Source of the DNA: Pelotomaculum sp. UBA4789 | GTDB lineage: Bacteria > Bacillota > Desulfotomaculia > Desulfotomaculales > Pelotomaculaceae | Direction: 5' to 3' | Assembly: GCA_002402945.1 (NCBI GenBank) | Contig: DHGV01000039.1 | Location: 2,574-9,856 of the forward strand | Length of the DNA: 7,283 nt | Shown here: positions 1 through 5,996 of the stretch, one piece after another | How positions within the stretch are numbered: the stretch's first letter is position 1 | Layout of the letters: each line of letters starts with the position of its first letter | Notes under the pieces: model-generated | Databases searched by the model: none | What the model was told of the DNA's origin: nothing | Seen by the model: only the letters and a program-made list of their open reading frames with translations | Made by a program: the position numbers and the translations under genes

Positions 1-53
1 CCGGCCATCTGGTATTCTGGTATTACCTTATTGCCGATCAAGAGTATTTTCAT
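1..53 (-). CDS. N-terminus of an unidentified gene under riboswitch control (partial)
   Basis: An ATG at 51-53 on the minus strand opens a frame reading MKILLIGNKVIPEYQMA and running off the window edge. A GGAGA ribosome binding site lies at 61-65, seven bases upstream. The start MKILLIG is a hydrophobic strand as found in Rossmann-like folds, but 17 residues do not identify a family. The 5' leader contains a c-di-GMP-I aptamer, so the product is probably linked to c-di-GMP physiology such as motility, adhesion, envelope or sporulation. That link is inference from the riboswitch class. Confidence 0.7.
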   Translation of the reverse strand, partial: MKILLIGNKVIPEYQMA

Positions 54-82
54 AAAGTTTTCTCCACTTTTACATAATAAAT

Positions 83-122
83 GCGGCCTGAGTTGTCGGA
101 AGTTATCCTGCAACCCGGCCGC
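83..122 (-). terminator. Hairpin competing with the riboswitch aptamer (putative expression platform)
   Basis: On the minus strand the RNA segment GCGGCCGGGUUG (111-122) can pair with CAACUC-A-GGCCGC (83-95). This gives a 12-bp stem with one bulged A and one GU pair, and a 15-nt loop in which GGA/UCC could extend the pairing. The 5' arm is also the 3' part of the aptamer core, so hairpin and folded aptamer exclude each other. The hairpin is followed by AUUUAUUAUGU, a poor but U-rich tract. I infer an intrinsic terminator or similar switch element that ligand binding would prevent. The weak U-tract keeps confidence moderate. Confidence 0.5.
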
Positions 123-186
123 CTTCATTACCATAAGGCCCGTTGGCTTTGCGTCCCCGCATTTCGGCGGGTTTGCCTGGTCTTTT
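104..186 (-). promoter_or_regulatory. Cyclic-di-GMP-I (GEMM) riboswitch aptamer
   Basis: Read on the minus strand, the GEMM signatures occur in order. AGGCAAACC (about 170-178) is followed by a stem CCCGC/GCGGG capped by a loop holding GAAA, then GGGACGCAAAGCC (145-157). Next is a second hairpin with stem GCCUU/AAGGC (121-139), then GGCCGGGUUGC (110-120). The GAAA loop and the receptor region match the known tertiary contact of this class. The base at the position that separates c-di-GMP from cyclic AMP-GMP binders appears to be G, favouring c-di-GMP; this is from remembered alignment to the Vc2 aptamer. The regulated gene starts at 53. Confidence 0.88.
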
Positions 187-192
187 GTAACT

Positions 193-198
193 ATTATC
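193..198 (-). promoter_or_regulatory. Possible -10 element for the riboswitch transcript
   Basis: GATAAT on the minus strand lies just upstream of the aptamer and would start the RNA near position 186. No -35 box stands at ideal spacing; TTTACC (219-224) is 20 bp away. The rest of 199-306 is very AT-rich and contains no coding sequence. Confidence 0.3.
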
Positions 199-217
199 CA
201 ATAATACAAGCATATAA

Positions 218-268
218 TGGTAAATATTTTTAAATATTCATATCATATGCTGATACTATATTTTACCA
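218..268 (-). repeat. AT-rich imperfect inverted repeat
   Basis: TGGTAAATAT (218-227) is mirrored by ATATTTTACCA (258-268), complementary apart from one extra T. The intervening 30 bases contain a smaller ATATcATAT dyad. It lies between the stop codon of the TtcA-type gene and the riboswitch promoter region. It has no terminator-like U-tract. It could be an operator, a weak structural element, or a by-product of the extreme AT content. Confidence 0.35.
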
Positions 269-306
269 CATATTTATATACTTTTAGAATACTTTATATG
301 TTTATA

Positions 307-1077
307 TTATATATTCTTATCTATATTATTTCCCTTCCCCTTTGGAATCCGTTCGGGCCACAAGTTGCGCTGGTCGAACGTCTGCAGTGAGTTAAGAAAA
401 CGAGCTTTTAAGTTGGGGAAACGCTCGACAAGGTCAGCGATAAGGTTCTTCACGACTTCTCTCTGTGTGGCGCCGTTGGCCGGGCAGGGATTAGATATAA
501 ACGGCAGGTTTTCCTTCTCAACAAATGAGACGATATTCTCTGAAGGATGGTAAACCAGCGGCCGGATCATGGTCAGGCCGGTGCGGTCAAGAAAAGTGAC
601 TGGAGAAAAAACGCGCATTTGCCCTGTGTAGATCATGCTCATAAAAAATGTTTCGATTACGTCGTCGAGGTGATGGCCCAGGGCGACCTTATTGCAGCCA
701 AGTTCCAGCACCTTGCTGTGCAGGGCGCCGCGGCGCAAGTGCGAACAAATTGCGCAGGGACTCCCATCCTTTCTATCTTCAAAAACAATTTTTGCGATTT
801 CAGTTTCCGCCACGTGAAAAGGTACATTAAGGGAGCGGCAAAACTCCTCGATCACCGGCAGATCCATCGGCCAGCCGGTTTTGACAAATACTGCCGCAGC
901 CAGTTCGAACTTTACCGGCAATGAACGGCTGAGCAGATCCAGGGCATATAACAGGGTTACACTATCCTTACCGCCCGAAAAAGCAACTGCAACCCTGTCC
1001 CCATCCTGCAGCATACCAAAATCATAGATTGCCCTTTTGACACTTGCTAAAAACCACTTGCGATAATTTTTAATCAA
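307..1077 (-). CDS. ttcA: TtcA-type tRNA 2-thiocytidine biosynthesis protein (PP-loop ATPase)
   Basis: A 256-aa cytoplasmic N-type ATP pyrophosphatase. The PP-loop SGGKDS is at residues 34-39 and GHHLDDVIET at 134-143. The CxxC pair C108/C111 lies in PCAICSHLRRG, and a third cysteine, C198, in NPCPANGATQR. The CxxC plus a later cysteine is the arrangement that holds the [4Fe-4S] cluster in TtcA, which adenylates and thiolates cytidine 32 of certain tRNAs. It lacks the extra C-terminal domains of TilS. It is somewhat shorter than the E. coli enzyme (about 311 aa). The start is TTG at 1075-1077, supported by AAAGGGG six bases upstream and by an in-frame stop with no ATG between. It appears to be a single gene after a terminator. 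Family assignment is firm; the exact tRNA substrate in this lineage is inferred. Confidence 0.85.
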   Translation of the reverse strand: MIKNYRKWFLASVKRAIYDFGMLQDGDRVAVAFSGGKDSVTLLYALDLLSRSLPVKFELAAAVFVKTGWPMDLPVIEEFCRSLNVPFHVAETEIAKIVFEDRKDGSPCAICSHLRRGALHSKVLELGCNKVALGHHLDDVIETFFMSMIYTGQMRVFSPVTFLDRTGLTMIRPLVYHPSENIVSFVEKENLPFISNPCPANGATQREVVKNLIADLVERFPNLKARFLNSLQTFDQRNLWPERIPKGKGNNIDKNI

Positions 1078-1090
1078 TTCAAACCCCTTT
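1075..1090 (-). promoter_or_regulatory. Ribosome binding site deciding the TTG start of ttcA
   Basis: On the minus strand AAAGGGG is followed by six bases and TTG. The same 16-base block with one change occurs at the start of the acidic 261-aa gene (5948-5963), which supports TTG as a true start in both. Confidence 0.75.
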
Positions 1091-1200
1091 GCTGCAGTGT
1101 CTGAAAGTACATTTCATAAACTTTATCAGATATATCATAATAGTCTTTGGTTGCTAAAACAAGTTATAAGCGTAGGCAATATAATATAATTGTCAGTGAA

Positions 1201-1206
1201 ATTATA
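1201..1206 (-). promoter_or_regulatory. Possible -10 element upstream of ttcA
   Basis: A perfect TATAAT on the minus strand lies between the upstream gene's terminator and ttcA and would give a leader of about 115 nt. No convincing -35 box is seen at 17 bp and the region is AT-rich, so chance is possible. Apart from this, 1078-1271 shows no gene. Confidence 0.3.
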
Positions 1207-1271
1207 TTTATTAATACGTTTAATTTTATTATTTTGTGTGGATATAGGGACCTGAAAGCCCAGGATGCTCA

Positions 1272-1318
1272 AAATAAAAGGAGGCCCAGGGGAATTACCC
1301 CGGAGCTTCCTTTTATTT
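1272..1318 (-). terminator. Long rho-independent terminator of the NlpC/P60 gene
   Basis: AAATAAAAGGA (1272-1282) pairs perfectly with TCCTTTTATTT (1308-1318). Inside, GCC/GGC-type pairs and GGGG/CCCC (1289-1292 with 1298-1301) close a five-base AATTA loop, with single bulged As at 1288 and 1304. The total is roughly 20 paired bases. On the minus strand the stem ends in UUUUAUUU. It lies 26 bases after the stop codon at 1344. The AT-rich arms make it potentially bidirectional. Confidence 0.88.
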
Positions 1319-1343
1319 GTTATATGAAACATTGACTTTTAAG

Positions 1344-2273
1344 TTAATTTACCACCCTGCGGGCGCCCAAATATCTTGCGCTGTAATAATTTTCCGAAAG
1401 CGATGTTATGATTACCTGACCACCGGATGAACTGCTGTGGATAAAACTGTTGTCGCCGATATATATACCGGTATGCGACGGACCTTCTGTGTAAGTTGTG
1501 AAAAACACCAGGTCGCCGGGTATCAGTTGGGTTACGCTGGCTCCGTAATAAAACTGTTCGTCAGCCGCGCGTGGGATTTCAATGCCGAAATGGCTGTAGA
1601 CATAACTGGCAAATCCGGAACAGTCGAATCCTTCAGGAGACCGGCCGCCGTAAACATAAGGTGCGCCGAGGAACTGTTCAGCGTAAGAAGCAATCATCTG
1701 TGATTTGCGGTCACCGCCGGCGCCGCGGCTGGCGACGGCAGGTGCATACTGCAGGGCATTTATTGTAGCCGGGCCGGCGATACCATCGGCTGTGAGTCCA
1801 TTGGTACTCTGGAAATCTATCACGGCAAGCAGTGTGCCCGGTCCATAATTACCATCCAGGTTTGCTGTGTAATAGCCGAGCGATTTTAATTTAGTCTGCA
1901 GCATAAGCACATTATCACCGGACATGCCTTCTTTAAGTACTGCAGGTTGCGAATTTTCCGCAACTGTATCATTTTCCCTTGAAACCAAACTGTCCATGGC
2001 GGACATCGTAGCTGGGCCGGCTATACCATCAGCGTCAATACTATGGTCAGACTGAAAACTTATCACTGCGGAAAGCGTCGCCGGACCGAAAACACCATCC
2101 AGAACTCCAGGATCAATATATCCCTGTGCCTGCAACTGTGTCTGCATTTCCAGTACAGCCTGTCCGGACATGCCCTCCTTCAGCAGCAATTGTTCTGCAT
2201 AAACGACGTTGGTCTGTATTGCAAACATAAGCGCAAAAGTTACAGCAAACAATATGTAATTTCTTTTTTTCAA
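1344..2273 (-). CDS. Secreted NlpC/P60 peptidoglycan endopeptidase with two PG-binding domains
   Basis: A 309-aa exported cell-wall hydrolase. Residues 1-26 form a signal peptide (KKR, hydrophobic core, VYA|EQ cleavage). Two PG_binding_1 repeats follow at about 32-95 and 114-176, each with LKEGMSG near its start and DGIAGPAT near its end. A linker leads to the NlpC/P60 domain at about 192-309. Catalytic residues by family comparison are C218 (FDCSGF), H267 (SHTGIYIG) and H279 (FIHSS). Such enzymes usually cut the D-Glu to diamino-acid bond of stem peptides, in wall turnover, cell separation or spore processes. The start is TTG at 2271-2273, needed to keep the KKR signal-peptide head and backed by AAGGGAGA seven bases upstream. 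It is monocistronic between two terminators. The domain call is strong; the physiological role is not determined. Confidence 0.93.
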   Translation of the reverse strand: MKKRNYILFAVTFALMFAIQTNVVYAEQLLLKEGMSGQAVLEMQTQLQAQGYIDPGVLDGVFGPATLSAVISFQSDHSIDADGIAGPATMSAMDSLVSRENDTVAENSQPAVLKEGMSGDNVLMLQTKLKSLGYYTANLDGNYGPGTLLAVIDFQSTNGLTADGIAGPATINALQYAPAVASRGAGGDRKSQMIASYAEQFLGAPYVYGGRSPEGFDCSGFASYVYSHFGIEIPRAADEQFYYGASVTQLIPGDLVFFTTYTEGPSHTGIYIGDNSFIHSSSSGGQVIITSLSENYYSARYLGARRVVN

Positions 2274-2280
2274 AATCGAT

Positions 2281-2288
2281 TCTCCCTT
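2281..2288 (-). promoter_or_regulatory. Ribosome binding site of the NlpC/P60 gene
   Basis: AAGGGAGA on the minus strand is seven bases before the TTG start at 2273. It is part of a 12-base block, GAAACAAGGGAG, that recurs upstream at 2360-2371. Confidence 0.7.
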
Positions 2289-2371
2289 GTTTCCTGAGTC
2301 ATTGTGTATTCTGTATTTTATAATCTCTTATAAGTTTTCGACATTAGCTATATAATTACCTCCCTTGTTTC
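2282..2371 (-). repeat. Direct repeat GAAACAAGGGAG in the NlpC/P60 leader
   Basis: The same 12-base sequence, including a Shine-Dalgarno core, stands at 2282-2293 and 2360-2371 (minus-strand reading). The upstream copy is extended to GGGAGG. That copy is followed 14 bases later by an ATG opening only eight codons (MSKTYKRL), so it has no convincing gene. It lies after the topB terminator, so both copies could be in the leader if the promoter lies at about 2372-2384; no clear promoter was found. Confidence 0.6.
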
Positions 2372-2384
2372 AATATTTCCCGGA

Positions 2385-2416
2385 ATAAAAAAGCCCCATA
2401 ACTGATACCATGGGGC
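2385..2416 (-). terminator. Rho-independent terminator of topB
   Basis: On the minus strand GCCCCAT (2410-2416) pairs with ATGGGGC (2393-2399) around a 10-base loop and runs directly into six Us (2387-2392), then AUU. It begins 44 bases after the topB stop codon. Confidence 0.93.
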
Positions 2417-2459
2417 CCTATTGATTGTACATACACTTATATTATCTGTTTTTCCCGTC

Positions 2460-4541
2460 TTATTCTTTATCTTTACCGGTGCTTTCTTTTGCCATTGCCG
2501 CTTTCAGCAGTTCTCCCAAACTACTGCCTATGTCGGTCTGCTGGCTGTACTGGGCTATCAGCCTTTGGTTGACCCTGCTTTCACCCCTGGAACTACTTAA
2601 ACCAAAATCTTTCTGTTTTTCCGGCTGCCTGTGCCCGCAAGCCCTATCCGGGCAGGTCAGCATTTTACCTCTTTTCCCGTTTGTCAGCAGCAGGAATTTG
2701 CCGCAGACCGGACACTTGGTCCTGGTTATATTATCAGCTTTATAAACTGTTGTGTCTGCAATAACACTTTTCACCAATTCCATGGTGTTCTTGCGGATAT
2801 CTGTCATAAACTCCGCTTTGCTGCCCTTCCCCCTGGCAATGTTGGACAGTTTTTGCTCCCACTGGGCAGTCAACTCCGGAGTTTTTAAAGCCGGCGAAAC
2901 CAGGTTGACCAGCTGAATACCCTTTGGTGTTGGAACCAGCTCTTTCCCTTGGCGTTCGATATAACTGGTATTAATCAGCTTTTCTATGATCTCAGCCCTT
3001 GTAGCCGGTGTGCCCAGACCGCTTCCTTTCATGGTTTCACGCAGCTCTTCGTCTTCAATAAACTTGCCCGGGCTTTCCATTGCTGTCAGCAGCGAAGCTT
3101 CATTATAGCGGGCCGGGGGCTTGGTTTTTGATTTGTTTATTTTGCAAGCTTTAAGCTGTTTCACATCACCTTTGTTTTGCATTGTCAGCGTCTGTTCAGG
3201 CAGTGCCTTGTCATCAGCGTCATCCTTTTCAGCAGCTTTAGAAGTTACAGCCCGCCAGCCCTTATCTTTTACCACCTTGCCCTGGGAATGAAAGGGCTCA
3301 TCGTTGACTACAGTAATCAGTGTGGTCTGGTCGTAACGATAAGACGGATATAAAACAGCTATAAAACGCCTGACAATCAAGTCATACAGTTTTCTTTCCT
3401 CTTCTTTTAATGACACCAGCCGCAGGGGTTGTTCCGTCGGAATGAGGGCATGATGGTCAGTTACTTTGCTGTTGTCAACAAAACGCTTTGTCGGCGTCAG
3501 CGGTTTCTGTAAAAGAGGTTTTACCAGCTCGGCATAGGGAGCGACAGAAATGCTTCTCAGCCTCGCTGTAAGTGTAGGCACAATATCAGAGGTGATATAA
3601 CGAGAATCAGTTCTGGGGTAAGTAACCAGCTTGTGCTGTTCATATAAATCCTGCAAAATGGAAAGGGTTTTTTGAGCTGAGTAAGCATAGCGTTTATTAG
3701 CGTCCCGCTGCAGCTCAGTTAGATCATAAGCCAGGGGCGCTCCCTCACTCTTGCCTTCGGTATGAATTTCTTTAATGACACCAGGATGTCCTTTGACTTT
3801 TGCGGCGATCTCCTCCGCCTGGCCATGGTCAAAGATGCGGCTGTTACCGGATTTGCTGCGCCAGTCACCAAAGTAGTCCCCAAAATCAGCGCGGATCGTC
3901 CAGAAATCCACCGGCACAAATTGTTTTATTTCGGTTTCACGGTTGACAATCATGGCCAGGGTCGGTGTCTGCACCCGGCCCGCATTTAACTGCGCGTTGA
4001 ACTTGCAGGTTAAAGCCCTGGTAACGTTTAATCCGATCAGCCAATCGGCCTCAGCCCTGCATACAGCGGCGTCATACAAGTTATTATATGAGGCGCCGGT
4101 CTTTAAATCAGCAAAGCCATCCCGGATGGCGTCGTCTGTTTGTGATGAGATCCACAAGCGCTTAAATGGCTTTTTCCAGTTTGCGAGGACCATAATCCAA
4201 CGTGCTACCAGTTCACCTTCCCGACCGGCATCAGTGGCGATCACAAGCTCTTTTAAATCGTTCCGGTTCATTAAATTCCTGACCACCTGAAACTGGTGAG
4301 AGGTCTGTTTGATCACTTTCAATTTCATAATGGCAGGCAGCATAGGCAAATCTTCCAGGCGCCACTCTTTGTACTTCTTATCGTAATCGTCCGGTTCGGC
4401 GAGAGTAACCAGGTGGCCAAGTGACCATGTCACCACAAATTGGGGTCCCTCGAAATACCCCTTGTTTTTTATACCGCATTTTAAAACCCTGGCAATTTCC
4501 CTGGCCACGCTAGGCTTTTCCGCCAGCACTAGTGATTTCAT
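2460..4541 (-). CDS. topB: DNA topoisomerase III (type IA)
   Basis: A 693-aa type IA topoisomerase that relaxes and decatenates DNA by passing strands through a transient single-strand break. The TOPRIM domain has E8 (LAEKPS) and TDAGREGE at 103-110; the DAGREGE form is usual in Firmicutes TopB. VTYPRTDSRY at 306-315 carries the active-site tyrosine Y308. Further family motifs are LNAGRVQTPTL (185-195), DHHALIPT (362-369) and the GSGLGTPATRAEII region (507-519). A C-terminal four-cysteine zinc ribbon uses C610, C613, C630 and C635. Length is close to B. subtilis TopB (727 aa). The start is ATG at 4539-4541 with GAGGGG five bases upstream. The gene is alone between its leader repeats and its own terminator. 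No frameshift or missing motif is seen. Confidence 0.96.
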   Translation of the reverse strand: MKSLVLAEKPSVAREIARVLKCGIKNKGYFEGPQFVVTWSLGHLVTLAEPDDYDKKYKEWRLEDLPMLPAIMKLKVIKQTSHQFQVVRNLMNRNDLKELVIATDAGREGELVARWIMVLANWKKPFKRLWISSQTDDAIRDGFADLKTGASYNNLYDAAVCRAEADWLIGLNVTRALTCKFNAQLNAGRVQTPTLAMIVNRETEIKQFVPVDFWTIRADFGDYFGDWRSKSGNSRIFDHGQAEEIAAKVKGHPGVIKEIHTEGKSEGAPLAYDLTELQRDANKRYAYSAQKTLSILQDLYEQHKLVTYPRTDSRYITSDIVPTLTARLRSISVAPYAELVKPLLQKPLTPTKRFVDNSKVTDHHALIPTEQPLRLVSLKEEERKLYDLIVRRFIAVLYPSYRYDQTTLITVVNDEPFHSQGKVVKDKGWRAVTSKAAEKDDADDKALPEQTLTMQNKGDVKQLKACKINKSKTKPPARYNEASLLTAMESPGKFIEDEELRETMKGSGLGTPATRAEIIEKLINTSYIERQGKELVPTPKGIQLVNLVSPALKTPELTAQWEQKLSNIARGKGSKAEFMTDIRKNTMELVKSVIADTTVYKADNITRTKCPVCGKFLLLTNGKRGKMLTCPDRACGHRQPEKQKDFGLSSSRGESRVNQRLIAQYSQQTDIGSSLGELLKAAMAKESTGKDKE

Positions 4542-4547
4542 CTAATC

Positions 4548-4577
4548 CCCTCTATTCTGAAACCCTCTATTCTGAAA
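4548..4577 (-). repeat. Perfect 15-bp tandem duplication overlapping the topB ribosome binding site
   Basis: CCCTCTATTCTGAAA occurs twice head to tail (4548-4562 and 4563-4577) with no mismatch. On the minus strand each copy ends in AGAGGG, so the topB Shine-Dalgarno core is duplicated 15 bases upstream of the functional one. It looks like a recent slippage duplication. Confidence 0.92.
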
Positions 4578-4583
4578 TAGTTA

Positions 4584-4629
4584 AGTGTCATCCTGAGCTG
4601 CAGCGAAGGATCTTATGTTAAGATTCTTC
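4584..4629. repeat. Dispersed-repeat-like intergenic element with hairpin
   Basis: The stretch starting TGTCATCCTGAGC and continuing CAGCGAAGGATCTT resembles, from memory, a short intergenic sequence that recurs in many bacterial genomes (form TGTCATCCTGAGCGAAGCGAAGGATCT). Here the middle reads GAGCTGCAGCGAAGG. GAAGGATCTTA (4605-4615) pairs with TAAGATTCTTC (4619-4629) around a TGT loop, 11 bp with one GU. ATCCT/AGGAT offers a competing stem. Flanking TTCTGAA (about 4570-4576) and TTCAGAA (about 4637-4643) form an inverted pair. It lies between the GNAT stop and topB. No U-tract follows, so it is not a standard terminator. The remaining bases to 4740 show no gene. Confidence 0.55.
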
Positions 4630-4740
4630 ATTATCATTCAGAAAAACATAGGAATAATGCCATTACATCCATTAATGGTGCCCAGCAGATGCATAGATTT
4701 CTATCCTTAGTCTGTGAAACCTGAGCCTCTTTCCGGGCGT

Positions 4741-5130
4741 CTATTTTTGTGCCCGGCTGCCGGCATACCTGGCTAACTGGTAACCTTCCTCGCCGGCATC
4801 TACAAATCCGTAGCGCCTGTACCATGCATCAAGATGTTTTTCACTGAGGCTGCCGTAAGAATAAATATACGCGAATAGGTCTATATTTTTTCTGTCCAGG
4901 TACTCAATAATTTTTGTCAGCAAGTCTGAACCGTAACCATTAGCTCTGTACTCGCCTGAAACAAATATTCCGGTAAAAACCCACACGTCTCCCGCAGTGC
5001 TGATTTCAGCCGTCGCCAGTGTATTTTCACCATCTTTAAGTTCAAAACGAATAGTCCTGTTGATCTGATTTATTTCTTCTGTTATCAGAATGTTTCTCTT
5101 TCTTATAAAGCTGACTGGTATGCTGACCAC
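4741..5130 (-). CDS. GNAT-family N-acetyltransferase
   Basis: A 129-aa protein with the GNAT acetyl-CoA signature: strand VFTGIFVSGEYR (51-62), the pyrophosphate-binding RANGYG (62-67), helix SDLLTKIIEYL, and a late WYRRYGFVDAG (103-113). It would transfer an acetyl group from acetyl-CoA to an amine; the substrate is unknown. The longest frame begins with GTG at 5128-5130, just after an in-frame TAA. AGAAGG abuts that GTG too closely for normal spacing, so the true start is uncertain. AAGGTGG is better placed for a downstream AUA codon, and AAGAGA sits before an AUU/CUG pair. It lies 34 bp after the acidic gene with no terminator between, so it is probably the last gene of that transcript. 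Confidence 0.83.
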   Translation of the reverse strand: MVSIPVSFIRKRNILITEEINQINRTIRFELKDGENTLATAEISTAGDVWVFTGIFVSGEYRANGYGSDLLTKIIEYLDRKNIDLFAYIYSYGSLSEKHLDAWYRRYGFVDAGEEGYQLARYAGSRAQK

Positions 5131-5164
5131 CTTCTGAATATATTAGTCTGTTTTATAAATTAGT

Positions 5165-5950
5165 TTACTTGTAGTTGTCAGGTTTTTTAAAATCCAGGAT
5201 TTTACCCATCCGGGGTGTGGATTCGAAACTTTCAGGTGAGATATGCTCAATTTCAGGAAAGTAATTTTTTATTTGTTCCATGATTGACCTGGTTACAGTT
5301 TGAGTGTCTTTATCTCCGTTTTCCTCCGCAAGATTCAAGGCCAGGCCAAAAAGAAGCATCTCATCATGCGAGAGGTTGAGTTCATAATCATTGGCAGGCA
5401 AATCATTGATTTTAGCCATAGCCATCAGGCAGACACCTGAAAACATGGTATAAGATTCAATATTTGATTTATCATCAGACAAGTTATCATAGTTCTTCTT
5501 ATAAGCGGAGATCACTGCTTCTAATAGCACCTGCGCCTGTTCAGGCTTAATAAACAACTTAAAAAGCGGTGAAAAGACAAAGCTGTCCAATCCGGTCCGC
5601 AGGATTAATTCTCCCCTGTTGCCCAGGAGGCATATGATGCGCCCGTTTTGTATTTCGATTTCAATTTGCGAATCATTTAAGAAAAGGCTTGTAGCAAAGG
5701 TGTTTCTTAAGAAACCGGAAAACTCCTCGTCAACAGTTTCATTTTTGATAAAATCATCCTTCAGATATTTACCTGAATCACCTGGGTCATACTCGATCTC
5801 AATATCTTCTACGTAAATGATACTTGATTCAATCAGTTGGTCTTCAAAATAATGCTCCAGCAACAAGTATTCCTCGATGTATTCTTCAAGCATTTCCATT
5901 ATTTCATCAACATCAAATACAATATGATTGCTTACTAAACTATAGTCCAA
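5165..5950 (-). CDS. Acidic protein of unknown function (261 aa)
   Basis: No family recognised. There is no signal peptide or clear membrane segment, so it is probably cytoplasmic. Residues 1-60 hold 19 Asp/Glu and not one Lys or Arg, with EEYIEEYLLLEHYFED (22-37) a likely amphipathic helix. A mixed strand region (95-135, e.g. SQIEIEIQNGRIICLLG) is followed by helical segments (136-152, 168-182, 193-211) and a short basic tail, MGKILDFKKPDNYK. The start is TTG at 5948-5950 with AAAGGGG six bases upstream, in a context nearly identical to that of ttcA. It lies 46 bp after the 194-aa gene and 34 bp before the GNAT gene, with no terminator seen, suggesting co-transcription and perhaps joint function. 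Pairing of this acidic head with the lysine-rich 194-aa neighbour is possible but only inference. Confidence 0.8.
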   Translation of the reverse strand: MDYSLVSNHIVFDVDEIMEMLEEYIEEYLLLEHYFEDQLIESSIIYVEDIEIEYDPGDSGKYLKDDFIKNETVDEEFSGFLRNTFATSLFLNDSQIEIEIQNGRIICLLGNRGELILRTGLDSFVFSPLFKLFIKPEQAQVLLEAVISAYKKNYDNLSDDKSNIESYTMFSGVCLMAMAKINDLPANDYELNLSHDEMLLFGLALNLAEENGDKDTQTVTRSIMEQIKNYFPEIEHISPESFESTPRMGKILDFKKPDNYK

Positions 5951-5963
5951 TGCAAACCCCTTT
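5948..5963 (-). promoter_or_regulatory. Ribosome binding site deciding the TTG start of the acidic protein
   Basis: AAAGGGG, six bases, then TTG on the minus strand. The block matches 15 of 16 bases with the start region of ttcA at 1075-1090. The first in-frame ATG codons (M18, M20) have no comparable site. Confidence 0.75.
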
Positions 5964-5996
5964 CTGCCTGACGAATACTTAACGCAGACATTTATC

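Noticed and set aside
547..924. Plus-strand 125-codon open frame
   Set aside because: It lies wholly antisense to ttcA, whose motifs are intact, and its peptide shows no recognisable domain.
1079..1138. A 19-codon frame (starting MIYLIKFMKC) ending one base before the TTG of ttcA
   Set aside because: The end position would suit translational coupling, but no ribosome binding site precedes either ATG, so chance is more likely.
1135..1335. Short open frames on both strands in the gap between ttcA and the NlpC/P60 gene
   Set aside because: Both run through the long terminator stem at 1272-1318 and have no ribosome binding site.
2294..2359. Promoter search upstream of the NlpC/P60 gene
   Set aside because: Several TATA-like hexamers occur, but none pairs with a -35 box at acceptable spacing.
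3943..4290. Plus-strand 115-codon open frame
   Set aside because: Shadow of the well-conserved TOPRIM-containing part of topB.
4630..4740. Possible structured RNA between the GNAT gene and topB
   Set aside because: Several short dyads (e.g. CCATTAATGG, GCCC/GGGC) are present, but they do not assemble into any riboswitch or terminator I recognise.
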